8,089 nt of DNA from Bacteroidota bacterium (GCA_003648455.1 QMPG01000132.1:1-8089); one strand, 5' to 3'. Shown: positions 1-7,067, counted from the stretch's first letter. Translations and numbers: made by a program. The notes: generated by a model not told the origin, from the letters alone.

Positions 1-199
1 AATTCTTCTAAATAACCCGTTATTAATTCATAATTTTATTCACAAATCTTATTCATTTCTGAATTTCTGTGTTTTATATTTTATATCGAACTCAGGTTAA
101 TACTAAATTGTTTTGAAACAGAACGGCAACAAATCACTTCATTAAGGTATTGCAGATAAGAAGAATCGAAATTATTTTGTTTATCATTAATAAATAAAA

Positions 200-218
200 G
201 TTATGGAAAATCCATAAC
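200..218. repeat. 8-bp perfect inverted repeat, 3-nt loop
   Basis: The arms GTTATGGA (200-207) and TCCATAAC (211-218) are exact reverse complements separated by AAA. The pairing does not extend outward. In RNA this is a tight hairpin, but no T-run follows it, so it is not a standard terminator. As DNA it could be a dyad operator. No function is assigned. Confidence 0.5.
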
Positions 219-242
219 AAATAAATTTTGACATGCAACTTG

Positions 243-258
243 TCCCGATTTTTCGGGA
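243..258. repeat. TCCCGA/TCGGGA hairpin
   Basis: The arms TCCCGA (243-248) and TCGGGA (253-258) are perfect and enclose a TTTT loop. It is a GC-rich island in otherwise very AT-rich DNA, about 45 bases upstream of the small reading frame at 303. From memory, similar CCCGA-TTTT-TCGGG hairpins recur in Bacteroidota intergenic DNA, so this may be a dispersed intergenic element. No T-tract follows on the plus strand, so a terminator call is not supported. Confidence 0.45.
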
Positions 259-302
259 AGGGAATGATTATATAATGATTTAATTGTAAAAAATGTAAAT
301 AA

Positions 303-536
303 ATGAAAAATTATATTGTAGTATTTGTTTTGTCAATAATTTTTTTGATTGTGTTGTTTTTTGCAACTCAAAAGGAGTGTCGTGGGCAAAGTCCAATTAT
401 CCAGCTTTATTCATGCAAAAACGAAGTGAATTGTATGAATTAGCGATGGATAGTGGAAAGTAAAGCAGAAAACCTCACTTTAGAAGTACTCAAATTTGGG
501 GTTGCTAAAAACACAAAATTTATTGGTAATTCTTAA
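303..536 (+). pseudogene. Possible decayed small secreted/membrane protein gene
   Basis: The ATG at 303 opens a 46-codon frame ending at TAG (441-443). Its first 20 or so residues are a Lys-start hydrophobic run (MKNYIVVFVLSIIFLIVLFF), like a signal peptide or membrane anchor. Past the TAG the same frame stays open to TAA at 534-536 and reads as plausible charged, helical protein (VESKAENLTLEVLKFGVAKN). Between them a second frame gives a protein-like stretch (NYPALFMQKRSELYELAMDS) ending at about 463. That mosaic suggests a short envelope gene broken by a nonsense change or a pair of frameshifts. It could also be a genuine 46-residue peptide, or chance. No family was recognised. Confidence 0.25.
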
Positions 537-628
537 GCGTAGAAAAATTTTTAAAATTAAACTGTTGCGAAGAATGGAGTAATTATAAAAAACAAACAAG
601 ACGTTATATCTAAGCTTACCTACATTTC

Positions 629-3600
629 TTATTTATCCAGATATATTATTAATTCTTTTTTAGCAATTTCCCATACTGTTTCAATTGTTTTAATCATTTC
701 AGGCACTTTTTCAAGATTAGTGTTTGAAGTGGCAATGTTTTCAATTTCTTTTGAAGTATTACTAATTTCTGTTAGTCCCAAATAATTAAGTGTTGTTTTT
801 AATGAATGGGCAACTACTTTAAGGTTTTTGATATTGTCGCTATCGTAGTTTTTGCTAAGGTCTTTAATTTGAATAGGTATATTTTCTAAAGAAAGATTTA
901 ATATTTTTTTAATTTTCTTTTCATTGCCATGATATGTTTTATTAAGTAATTCTAGATTTATAAGTTTAAATTTATTTTTGTTTTTTATTGTTGATAATTT
1001 TTCTGTTTCATCATCATTATTATTAGCGATATCAACTAAACCTTTAATTTTTTTCGATAATTCATTAGGATCAAAAGGTTTGGCAATATAGTCATTCATT
1101 CCCAATGACAAACATTTATTTTTTTCAGATATCATTGCATGAGCAGACATTCCAAGTATTGGGATTTTGTTTTTCCCGTTGTCGAGTTTTCTGATTAATT
1201 TAGTTGCTTCATATCCATCCATCACGGGCATTTGGACATCCATAATAACAAGGTCGTAATCATTTTCAATGACTTTGTCAACTCCGTCTTTGCCATTTAC
1301 AGCAACATCAATATTAATGTTTTTATTATAGAATTTTAGAGTGTCAACAGCAATTGTGACGTTAATTGGGTTATCTTCAACTAATAAAATATTCCCCGAA
1401 TATTTTGTGTCTTTTATTGTTTTTTGTTTTTCTTCTTTTTCAACAATTTTTGCGAATTTAACTTTTCTATATAAAATAGTAAAACTAAAAGTAGAACCTT
1501 CGTTTTCTTTACTAACCACAGAGAGTTCGCCTCCTTGTAATTCAACCAGACGTTTTACAATAGATAGTCCCAAACCTGTGCCACCAAACATTCTGGTTGT
1601 GTGATTCTCTGCTTGAGTGAAACTCTCAAAAATTAAATCAAGTTGTGTTTGACTAATACCAATGCCAGTATCAGAGACTTTAAATAAAAGCATCATTTCT
1701 TCGTCTCTATCCTCAAGGATAGATGCAGAGATATTCACAGAGCCTTTTGTAGGAGTAAATTTTATTGCATTGTCAACCAGATTTAAAAGAATTTGATTTA
1801 AGCGATATGGATCTCCAATAAAATATAATGGAATATTTCTGTCAATATTATTACTAAGTTTTACTCCTTTTTCATAAGATTTTAAAGATATAGTATTAAA
1901 GAAATTATTAAATATGTCTCTAAAATTAAATTTAATTTGTTCGATAGAAAGTTTACCTGCTTCGATTTTTGAAAAATCTAAAATGTCGTTTATTATTACT
2001 AATAAATTGTCGCTTGAAGATTTAATATCATTTAAATAAGACATTTGTTTTTCGTTAAGGGGAGTTTGCAGAAGGAGATTTGTAAAGCCAACAATAACAT
2101 TTAAAGGCGTTCTTATTTCATGACTTGTGTTTGCAAGAAACATTTCTTTTGATTTTACACTTTCTTTAACTTTTTCATAAGCCCGTTCAAGCTCAGCATT
2201 TTGATTTATTATTTTTGCTGTGCGTAATTTTATTTTTTGAGCTAAAATTTGTTTTTCTTTCTTTAATTTTTTTTCTCTAATTTTAATAAAAGAAAATGTT
2301 ATTAATGAAATAATTACGACAACAAGAATTTTAAACCAAATTGTTCCCCAAAAAGGAGGTGTAATAGTGATTTTAATACAAGTGGGAGTTTCGTTCCACA
2401 AACCGTCATCGTTTGACCCTTTTACTTTAAAGATATAAGTTCCAGGAGGTATGTTTGTGTAGTTTGCAAGATTTCTTGTCCCTACATAATTCCAATCGGC
2501 GTCAAAGTTTTCTAATTTGTATTTATACTTATTTTCTTTGTAATTAGTGTAATCTAAAGAAGAAAATTTAAATGAAAAAAAATTCTGTTTGTTGTTTAAT
2601 TTAATTTCTTTTGTGTAGTTAATTGTTTTTTTTAGAGGAGAATCTCCACCCATTTCTACTTTTTTATTCTCAATTAAAAATTCTGTAATTATAACAAGTG
2701 GTACGTGATTATTATATCTGATACTATCAGGATTGAAAATATTTATACCATTGACACCTCCAAATATTAAATCGCCGTTTTTGCTTTTAACACATGCACC
2801 AATACTAAAATCGTTATTTTGAAGTCCGTCATAAATATTAAAATTTTTTATTTCGTCTGTTTTCGTATTTATTAGGATTAAGTTATTAATAGTACTAAGC
2901 CATAAGTTCCAGTTATCATCTTCAATAATTCCATATATTGCATTTGATACAACATCATTATTTTTAGTGTATAGTGAAAAATTGTCATTTTCTCTATTGT
3001 AAACACTTAACCCTCTTCCTGTGCCTATTAATAAAGTGCCTATTCTTGTTTCTGAAATTGAAAAAATTTTGTTACTGCTAATCGAATTCTTATTGTTTTT
3101 TATATTATGGTATTTTTTGAATGTTTCTGTTTCGTAATTAAATAAATTTAACCCATTTTTAGTGCCAATCCATAAATCCCCAAAGGTGTCTTGAAATATT
3201 GTCCAAATAAAGTTATTACTTATACTTTCATCATCTATGGCATTGTGTTTATAATGAATAAAATTTTTATTTTTTTCATCAAATTTATCGAGTCCATTAA
3301 CAGTTCCAATCCATAGGTTTCCGTATTTGTCTTCATAAATTGCTCTTATCTGATTGTTTACAATGCTTGATAAAGTTTTTGAATTGTGTTTGTAACATGT
3401 AAATGTTTTTTTTCTTTTATCATATCTATTAAGACCAGCACCATCGGTTCCTAACCAGATTATGCCTTTTCTGTCTTGGTAAATTGCGGAAATGTCATTA
3501 CTGCTTAAACTGTTTTTGTTATTTGGATCAGAATAATAATGAGTGAATTTGTTTTCTTTTCTGTCATAAGTGTCTAAACCACCTCCAACATCTGTTCCTA

Positions 3601-4750
3601 TCCATAATAATCCATTTTTATCTTCATAAAGAGCTCTAATTCTATTATTCCCTAGACTGTTAATGTTTTTTGGGTTGTGCTCAAGATGAATGAATTTTTG
3701 GGGCTTTAAGTTTATTTTATTTAAGCCACCGCCTCTTGTAGCAATCCACAAGTTTTGAGCACGATCCTCAGAAATGTCTCTAATATCATTATATCCTATT
3801 GTATTATTATCGTTTGGGTCGTATGTGTATTCTGTAAAAGATTTTTTATCATTGTTAAATTTTAATAAACCGCCTATGTGTGTTCCTATCCATAAAGTAT
3901 TATTATGATCTTCAAAAATTTTGTTGACAGAGTTCACTTCATTATTAAATAATAAATTAAAATGAGTAAAAGTTTCTGTTTTGGAGTTAAATAAATCTAA
4001 GCCAACAGCAGTTCCCAACCATAAATTACCTTTGTGGTCAATAAAAGTTGTTCTAACTTGTTTGTGACTAATGCTATTCTTATTGTTGGGGTCGTGTAAA
4101 AACCTCTTAAAACCACCTGTTTTTTTATTAAATTTATTTAAACCGTTACTAGTTGCAATCCATAAATAGCCGAGAGAATCTTCTGAAATTGACCAAATTC
4201 TATCACTACTTAGTGAGGTTTCATTTTTTGGGTTATGTTGGTAATGTGAAAAATTATTGTTCTCTCTATTATATTTGTTTAGTCCTCCGCCAGCAGTTCC
4301 TACCCATATAATGCCATCTTTGTCTTCAAAAATTGTTTGAGTGCGTTCATGACTTAAACTTGATGAATCTACAGGGTTCGGGTAATAGTGAGTAATTTTA
4401 TAATTGCGAGGGTCTAATTTATCTAATCCACCACCCCATGTTCCAATCCATAGAAAACCAAGTTTGTCTTGAATAATTTTTGAAATATTATTTTCTGAAA
4501 TAGAATTATTATCAAGAGGATCGTGAATAAAAATTTCAAAAGAATTACCATCATATTTATTTAGTCCTCGGTCTTGAGTTCCAAACCACATTAGTCCTTG
4601 TTCGTCTTGTAAAATAGTATAGACTGTACTTTGAGAAAGACCGTCTTTAATTGATATGTGGTCAAATTTTAATTGGTCTTCTTGTGCAAGTGATGAATAA
4701 AAAAATATAGAGAATAATATTAATAGGAAGTATGGTTTTTCAGCTTTCAT
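629..4750 (-). CDS. Propeller-type hybrid sensor histidine kinase with receiver and HPt domains
   Basis: This is an inner-membrane hybrid kinase that senses a periplasmic signal and passes phosphate along a His-Asp-His relay. Residues 1-22 are a signal peptide ending SLAQ. Fourteen Reg_prop-type blades follow, with WxGT-like cores at residues 55, 101, 149, 197, 244, 287, 335, 383, 432, 480, 527, about 574, 617 and about 663; this fits two seven-bladed propellers. A Y_Y_Y domain spans about 730-798 and one membrane helix about 804-823. HisKA contains H877 in SHEIRTPLN. HATPase_c has N994, DTGIG (1027-1031) and GGTGLGL (1056-1062). The receiver has E1125/D1126, phosphoacceptor D1171, S1202 and K1224. 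The C-terminal HPt has H1315 in AHSLK. All catalytic residues are present. It has the sensor layout of Bacteroides hybrid two-component systems but lacks their AraC output, so a separate regulator must receive the phosphate. The ligand is unknown, and no polysaccharide-utilisation genes lie beside it. The start is fixed by the signal peptide. Confidence 0.93.
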   Translation of the reverse strand: MKAEKPYFLLILFSIFFYSSLAQEDQLKFDHISIKDGLSQSTVYTILQDEQGLMWFGTQDRGLNKYDGNSFEIFIHDPLDNNSISENNISKIIQDKLGFLWIGTWGGGLDKLDPRNYKITHYYPNPVDSSSLSHERTQTIFEDKDGIIWVGTAGGGLNKYNRENNNFSHYQHNPKNETSLSSDRIWSISEDSLGYLWIATSNGLNKFNKKTGGFKRFLHDPNNKNSISHKQVRTTFIDHKGNLWLGTAVGLDLFNSKTETFTHFNLLFNNEVNSVNKIFEDHNNTLWIGTHIGGLLKFNNDKKSFTEYTYDPNDNNTIGYNDIRDISEDRAQNLWIATRGGGLNKINLKPQKFIHLEHNPKNINSLGNNRIRALYEDKNGLLWIGTDVGGGLDTYDRKENKFTHYYSDPNNKNSLSSNDISAIYQDRKGIIWLGTDGAGLNRYDKRKKTFTCYKHNSKTLSSIVNNQIRAIYEDKYGNLWIGTVNGLDKFDEKNKNFIHYKHNAIDDESISNNFIWTIFQDTFGDLWIGTKNGLNLFNYETETFKKYHNIKNNKNSISSNKIFSISETRIGTLLIGTGRGLSVYNRENDNFSLYTKNNDVVSNAIYGIIEDDNWNLWLSTINNLILINTKTDEIKNFNIYDGLQNNDFSIGACVKSKNGDLIFGGVNGINIFNPDSIRYNNHVPLVIITEFLIENKKVEMGGDSPLKKTINYTKEIKLNNKQNFFSFKFSSLDYTNYKENKYKYKLENFDADWNYVGTRNLANYTNIPPGTYIFKVKGSNDDGLWNETPTCIKITITPPFWGTIWFKILVVVIISLITFSFIKIREKKLKKEKQILAQKIKLRTAKIINQNAELERAYEKVKESVKSKEMFLANTSHEIRTPLNVIVGFTNLLLQTPLNEKQMSYLNDIKSSSDNLLVIINDILDFSKIEAGKLSIEQIKFNFRDIFNNFFNTISLKSYEKGVKLSNNIDRNIPLYFIGDPYRLNQILLNLVDNAIKFTPTKGSVNISASILEDRDEEMMLLFKVSDTGIGISQTQLDLIFESFTQAENHTTRMFGGTGLGLSIVKRLVELQGGELSVVSKENEGSTFSFTILYRKVKFAKIVEKEEKQKTIKDTKYSGNILLVEDNPINVTIAVDTLKFYNKNINIDVAVNGKDGVDKVIENDYDLVIMDVQMPVMDGYEATKLIRKLDNGKNKIPILGMSAHAMISEKNKCLSLGMNDYIAKPFDPNELSKKIKGLVDIANNNDDETEKLSTIKNKNKFKLINLELLNKTYHGNEKKIKKILNLSLENIPIQIKDLSKNYDSDNIKNLKVVAHSLKTTLNYLGLTEISNTSKEIENIATSNTNLEKVPEMIKTIETVWEIAKKELIIYLDK
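2640..4680 (-). repeat. Fourteen tandem beta-propeller blade repeats within the kinase gene
   Basis: The periplasmic part of the kinase is a tandem series of diverged units of 43-49 residues. Each has a pattern like ISxNxIxxIxED-xGxLWIGTxxGLNxYD followed by a linker often containing HDP or HNP. Fourteen units can be counted. Units 12 (LLIGT) and 14 (LIFGG) have lost the tryptophan, and unit 13 reads WLST. The units repeat at protein level only. The DNA has diverged, apart from short recurring words encoding the WIGT core, so this is not a recent tandem duplication. Confidence 0.8.
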
Positions 4751-4783
4751 ATATTTAATTAGATAGATTTAAAATTATTAAGA

Positions 4784-4813
4784 AGCATATTGTTTACTTA
4801 AAAAAACAATGCT
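4784..4813 (-). other. Bulged hairpin in kinase mRNA leader
   Basis: AGCAT (4784-4788) plus TGTTT (4791-4795) pair with AAACA (4804-4808) plus ATGCT (4809-4813), leaving a two-base AT bulge and an eight-base loop. It lies downstream of the predicted promoter and about 35 bases before the start codon, so it would be transcribed in the leader. It may affect message stability or translation; no ligand or family is suggested. Confidence 0.3.
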
Positions 4814-4851
4814 ATTCTAAAATTTATTAAAGTACTATATATTTTAGAATA
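4813..4851. promoter_or_regulatory. 11-bp dyad overlapping kinase promoter (candidate operator)
   Basis: TATTCTAAAAT (4813-4823) and ATTTTAGAATA (4841-4851) are perfect reverse complements separated by 17 bases. The spacer contains the small palindrome AGTACT. The dyad covers the predicted -7 element and the -33/-7 spacer of the kinase promoter, the usual place for a repressor or autoregulator site. The symmetry is directly visible; the operator role is inferred. Confidence 0.45.
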
Positions 4852-4858
4852 TTGCAAA
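4827..4858 (-). promoter_or_regulatory. Predicted Bacteroidota-type promoter for the kinase gene
   Basis: Read on the minus strand, TTTG (4855-4858) is followed after exactly 20 bases by TACTTTAA (4827-4834). The Bacteroidota housekeeping consensus is TTTG, 19-21 bases, TAnnTTTG. The -33 box and spacing are ideal, while the -7 box departs at its last bases. Transcription would start near 4820, giving a leader of about 70 bases. The -33 box abuts the T-tract of the upstream terminator. Confidence 0.4.
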
Positions 4859-4888
4859 AAAAAATCCTTTCGAAAAAGGATTTTTTTT
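4856..4888 (-). terminator. Rho-independent terminator after the padR-pspC operon
   Basis: The core stem AAATCCTTT / AAAGGATTT (4862-4870 with 4875-4883) closes a CGAA loop. It is flanked by a run of nine A on the left and eight T on the right, so it has a U-tract in both directions. It starts 18 bases beyond the stop codon of the PspC gene on the minus strand and insulates that operon from the kinase promoter. No plus-strand gene ends here, so the minus-strand role is the relevant one. Confidence 0.85.
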
Positions 4889-4906
4889 ATTCATGATAGA
4901 AAAATA

Positions 4907-6454
4907 TTATTCAAGAAGAGTTAAACCTTCCGGTTTCATTGTCCAGAAGTGACCGAGCATTTCATAGTCATAAGTATTTGTAATATTATCAATGTCATAA
5001 ATTATATCATCCATGTTAGGATTTAAATAAATAACTTTTCCTACAGGAATCTTTAGTGTTAAGTAAACTTTTTGATTTTTCCATTCTTGCATTTTATCTA
5101 ATGAGAAATAATTGTCAAAAATTAATGTGCTGTCATTTTCGGAAATGTTATATTTAATGTTTTTTGCATTATTAATACAATTTTTTTCAGAAGAACCATT
5201 AGAGACCCGTTTTATTTTTAACTCACATTTTCCACTATTATTTCTTGATTGAATAATGTTTAATCTTGGCCTGCCATATAAATAATTTTTATTATCAATA
5301 ACCAGTATTTTATACTTATTAAAAATGATTTTTTTCTCGGTATAGTTAGTTATTGTGTCGGGAGTTGCTTGCAGATAAATTGTGTCAGATTTTAATTTGT
5401 CAATTTTTTCATATTGAACATAATTGCTCGTTTCAGAGTAATCGTTTACTTTATTAATCCCTGCTACTAATAAAATTATTAATCCAATTAACCAGGCTAC
5501 TAACAAACTAAAACCTATAAATTTATAATTTCCTTTAAATTTAAAAATCATTAATAATCCTGCATATATCAACAAAATTAGAGGAATTGAAATTGTAAGC
5601 AACATGCCTATAAGCAATAATGTTGTAGAGAATGTTCCGGGTGCTGACAAGAAGGTTGGAAAAATTAGAGAGTTAAATGTAAAAGGCCACAAAACATGTC
5701 CCCAAAATAATGTACTAATAATTGCCACAACTATAAGAACACCGCTAATAATAAAAGCTATTCCAATAATAACAAGTATTACTTTTATACAAATTCGCAA
5801 TAATTCACCAAGAAAACGCATAAACTTAGAGAATAAATTACGTGCCTTTTTATAGCCCTTCGAATTTCCTATATTGTTAATATTATTCTTTACATCTTCG
5901 TATTCTTTTTTTATTGATTTCTCGATATTTGAAACATTAATCTTTTCGCCTTTCATTTCTAATTTTTGAGCTCTGGTCTCAGCTTTGGGTATAATAATCC
6001 ACAGTACTAAATACAAAAATATGCCGGTTCCGTAAAAAACAACAGCAATAACAAAAATTAATCGTAAAATTATTGGGTCAATATTAAAATACTCACTAAT
6101 GCCTGAGCAAACTCCCCCTAAAATCATATTATCAGGATTACGATAAATGCGTTTTCTTCCTTTTTTATGTGCCTTTTCTTTTTTCTCTTCTTCATCGAAA
6201 AAATCTTCGGGATTTCCCATTATCTTAATAACATTATCAACATCGTCAATAGTAATTACTTGTTTCGAATCTGAGATTTTTTCTTGAAACAACTCAGCAA
6301 TACGTGCTTCAATATCTGTAACAACTTCTCTACCACCTTTAAAAGATGAAAAATGTTCGTTTATTTCACTTAGATACTTTTTTAGTTTTTCATAAGCATC
6401 ATCATCAATATTGAAAATTATTGCGTTAATATTAATTGTGAATGTCTTTTTCAT
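4907..6454 (-). CDS. PspC-domain membrane protein with HAAS-like N-terminus
   Basis: This is an inner-membrane protein of the type paired with PadR repressors in Bacteroidota. Residues 1-90 are a charged cytosolic domain with EIxxHF, a conserved-looking DIEARIAELF segment (47-56) and IMGNPEDFF (78-86). The last resembles the 'lGdPeeiA' ending of HAAS domains. The PspC domain is at 101-157 (RKRIYRNPDNMILGGVCSGI, then EYFNIDP and a hydrophobic helix ending LWIIIPKA). More membrane segments lie near 219-250, 276-305 and 311-333. Residues 334-515 form a beta-rich domain ending VYLTLKIPVGKVIYL and MLGHFWTM, as I recall from related proteins, and probably lie outside the membrane. PspC in other bacteria works with PspB in the envelope-stress response; whether this protein does the same is unknown. 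It starts 10 bp after padR, so the two are almost certainly cotranscribed. Confidence in the PspC call is high; the role is inferred. Confidence 0.9.
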   Translation of the reverse strand: MKKTFTININAIIFNIDDDAYEKLKKYLSEINEHFSSFKGGREVVTDIEARIAELFQEKISDSKQVITIDDVDNVIKIMGNPEDFFDEEEKKEKAHKKGRKRIYRNPDNMILGGVCSGISEYFNIDPIILRLIFVIAVVFYGTGIFLYLVLWIIIPKAETRAQKLEMKGEKINVSNIEKSIKKEYEDVKNNINNIGNSKGYKKARNLFSKFMRFLGELLRICIKVILVIIGIAFIISGVLIVVAIISTLFWGHVLWPFTFNSLIFPTFLSAPGTFSTTLLLIGMLLTISIPLILLIYAGLLMIFKFKGNYKFIGFSLLVAWLIGLIILLVAGINKVNDYSETSNYVQYEKIDKLKSDTIYLQATPDTITNYTEKKIIFNKYKILVIDNKNYLYGRPRLNIIQSRNNSGKCELKIKRVSNGSSEKNCINNAKNIKYNISENDSTLIFDNYFSLDKMQEWKNQKVYLTLKIPVGKVIYLNPNMDDIIYDIDNITNTYDYEMLGHFWTMKPEGLTLLE

Positions 6455-6464
6455 TTTATTGATT

Positions 6465-6791
6465 TTAAAGTTTATTAATTAATTCAACGGCATCAACAAG
6501 CTCTTCCCACGAGGTGTCAAGTTCTTGCAAAAAAATTTCGCCTTTTTCGGTTAATTTGTAGTATTTACGTGGTGGCCCTTGAGTTGATTCTTCCCACCTG
6601 TAGCTTAATAATTCGGCATTTTTTAGCCGAGTTAAAAGAGGATATAAGGTTCCTTCAACAACTATCATTTTTGCTTCTTTCAATTTGTTGATGACGTCTG
6701 AAGCATAACAATCTTTTTTCGATAATATTGAAAGAATACAGTACTCAAGAATCCCTTTCCTCATTTGTGCTTTTGTATTCTCAATTTTCAT
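6465..6791 (-). CDS. PadR family transcriptional repressor
   Basis: This is a small winged-helix DNA-binding protein of 108 residues, the usual size for short PadR proteins. After a short N-terminal tail comes the first helix (RKGILEYCILSILSKKDCYA, 11-30). Next are the helix-turn-helix with EGTLYPLLTRLKNAELL (46-62), the wing GPPRKYYKLTEKG (72-84), and a C-terminal helix (87-107) that normally mediates dimerisation. It is the first gene of a two-gene operon with the PspC membrane protein. Proteins of this family usually repress their own operon, and a 12-bp inverted repeat lies on the predicted promoter upstream. Met11 is a possible alternative start, but the first ATG keeps the usual length. 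The inducing signal is not evident. Confidence 0.93.
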   Translation of the reverse strand: MKIENTKAQMRKGILEYCILSILSKKDCYASDVINKLKEAKMIVVEGTLYPLLTRLKNAELLSYRWEESTQGPPRKYYKLTEKGEIFLQELDTSWEELVDAVELINKL

Positions 6792-7003
6792 AAATTTATA
6801 TTTAAGTAGTTATTAGTCAAAGTATAACCATAAGTTTTATTTTATAATGATGAATCATCTCCGAGCGGCTATAAATTGATAACGTTAATTTTCGGAGTAG
6901 TCTCAGACTTTATAAATTCAAGTTTTTAATTCCTTTTTGTAATAATGTGTATTTTTTATTTAATTTTATAGTGAATTACAAACATATCTGTTTTAAAACT
7001 TTA

Positions 7004-7035
7004 CAAATATAATACATTATATACTACTATGCAAT
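7004..7035 (-). promoter_or_regulatory. Predicted promoter of the padR-pspC operon
   Basis: On the minus strand ATTG (7032-7035) is followed after exactly 20 bases by TATATTTG (7004-7011). The second element is a full match to the Bacteroidota -7 consensus TAnnTTTG, and the first differs from TTTG by one base. Transcription would begin near 6998, leaving a leader of roughly 205 bases before the padR start codon. The -33 element falls at the centre of the 7020-7048 palindrome. Confidence 0.55.
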
Positions 7036-7048
7036 ACATAGTAGTATA
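7020..7048. promoter_or_regulatory. 12-bp perfect inverted repeat, probable PadR operator
   Basis: TATACTACTATG (7020-7031) and CATAGTAGTATA (7037-7048) are exact reverse complements around a five-base spacer. The size and symmetry suit a dimeric winged-helix repressor. Its position over the -33 box and spacer of the predicted padR promoter suggests that PadR binding would block transcription. It also lies 59 bases upstream of the divergent DUF2797 gene, so it might control both directions. The palindrome is visible directly; PadR as the binding protein is inferred. Confidence 0.65.
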
Positions 7049-7067
7049 AATTCATAAAAATATTAAC

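Larger units (their letters stand above)
1..302. other. Non-coding AT-rich stretch at left edge
   Basis: No convincing gene was found on either strand; the reading frames are short and broken by stops. The only structure seen is two compact inverted repeats, at 200-218 and 243-258, listed separately. No clear TTTG / TAnnTTTG promoter was found in front of the small reading frame at 303. The stretch may include the tail or decayed flank of a neighbouring locus beyond the window. Confidence 0.5.

Noticed and set aside
611..618. Palindrome TAAGCTTA downstream of the kinase stop, considered as a terminator
   Set aside because: It is an 8-base self-complementary word with no loop and no adjacent T-tract, so it cannot form a standard terminator hairpin.
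629..1270. Possible AraC-type DNA-binding output domain at the kinase C-terminus
   Set aside because: After the receiver the sequence carries an AHSLK phosphotransfer motif in a helical segment of about 100 residues, and there is no helix-turn-helix of the AraC type.
1341..1604. 87-codon plus-strand reading frame
   Set aside because: It lies wholly opposite the HATPase/receiver region of the kinase, whose conserved motifs are intact. The plus-strand translation resembles no protein and is explained as an antisense shadow.
2640..4680. Regularly spaced similar DNA words, considered as a CRISPR array or satellite repeat
   Set aside because: The spacing is that of protein blades (about 130-150 bases), the DNA copies are diverged, and the reading frame runs through unbroken. 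The repetition comes from the propeller fold.
5604..5855. 83-codon plus-strand reading frame
   Set aside because: It is antisense to the membrane helices of the PspC protein. The opposite strand of hydrophobic, AT-rich coding DNA often stays open by chance, and no family features are seen.
6818..6826. TATACTTTG near padR as a proximal promoter
   Set aside because: The element has one extra base relative to TAnnTTTG, and no TTTG-like box lies 19-21 bases upstream. The distal promoter at 7004-7035 fits much better.
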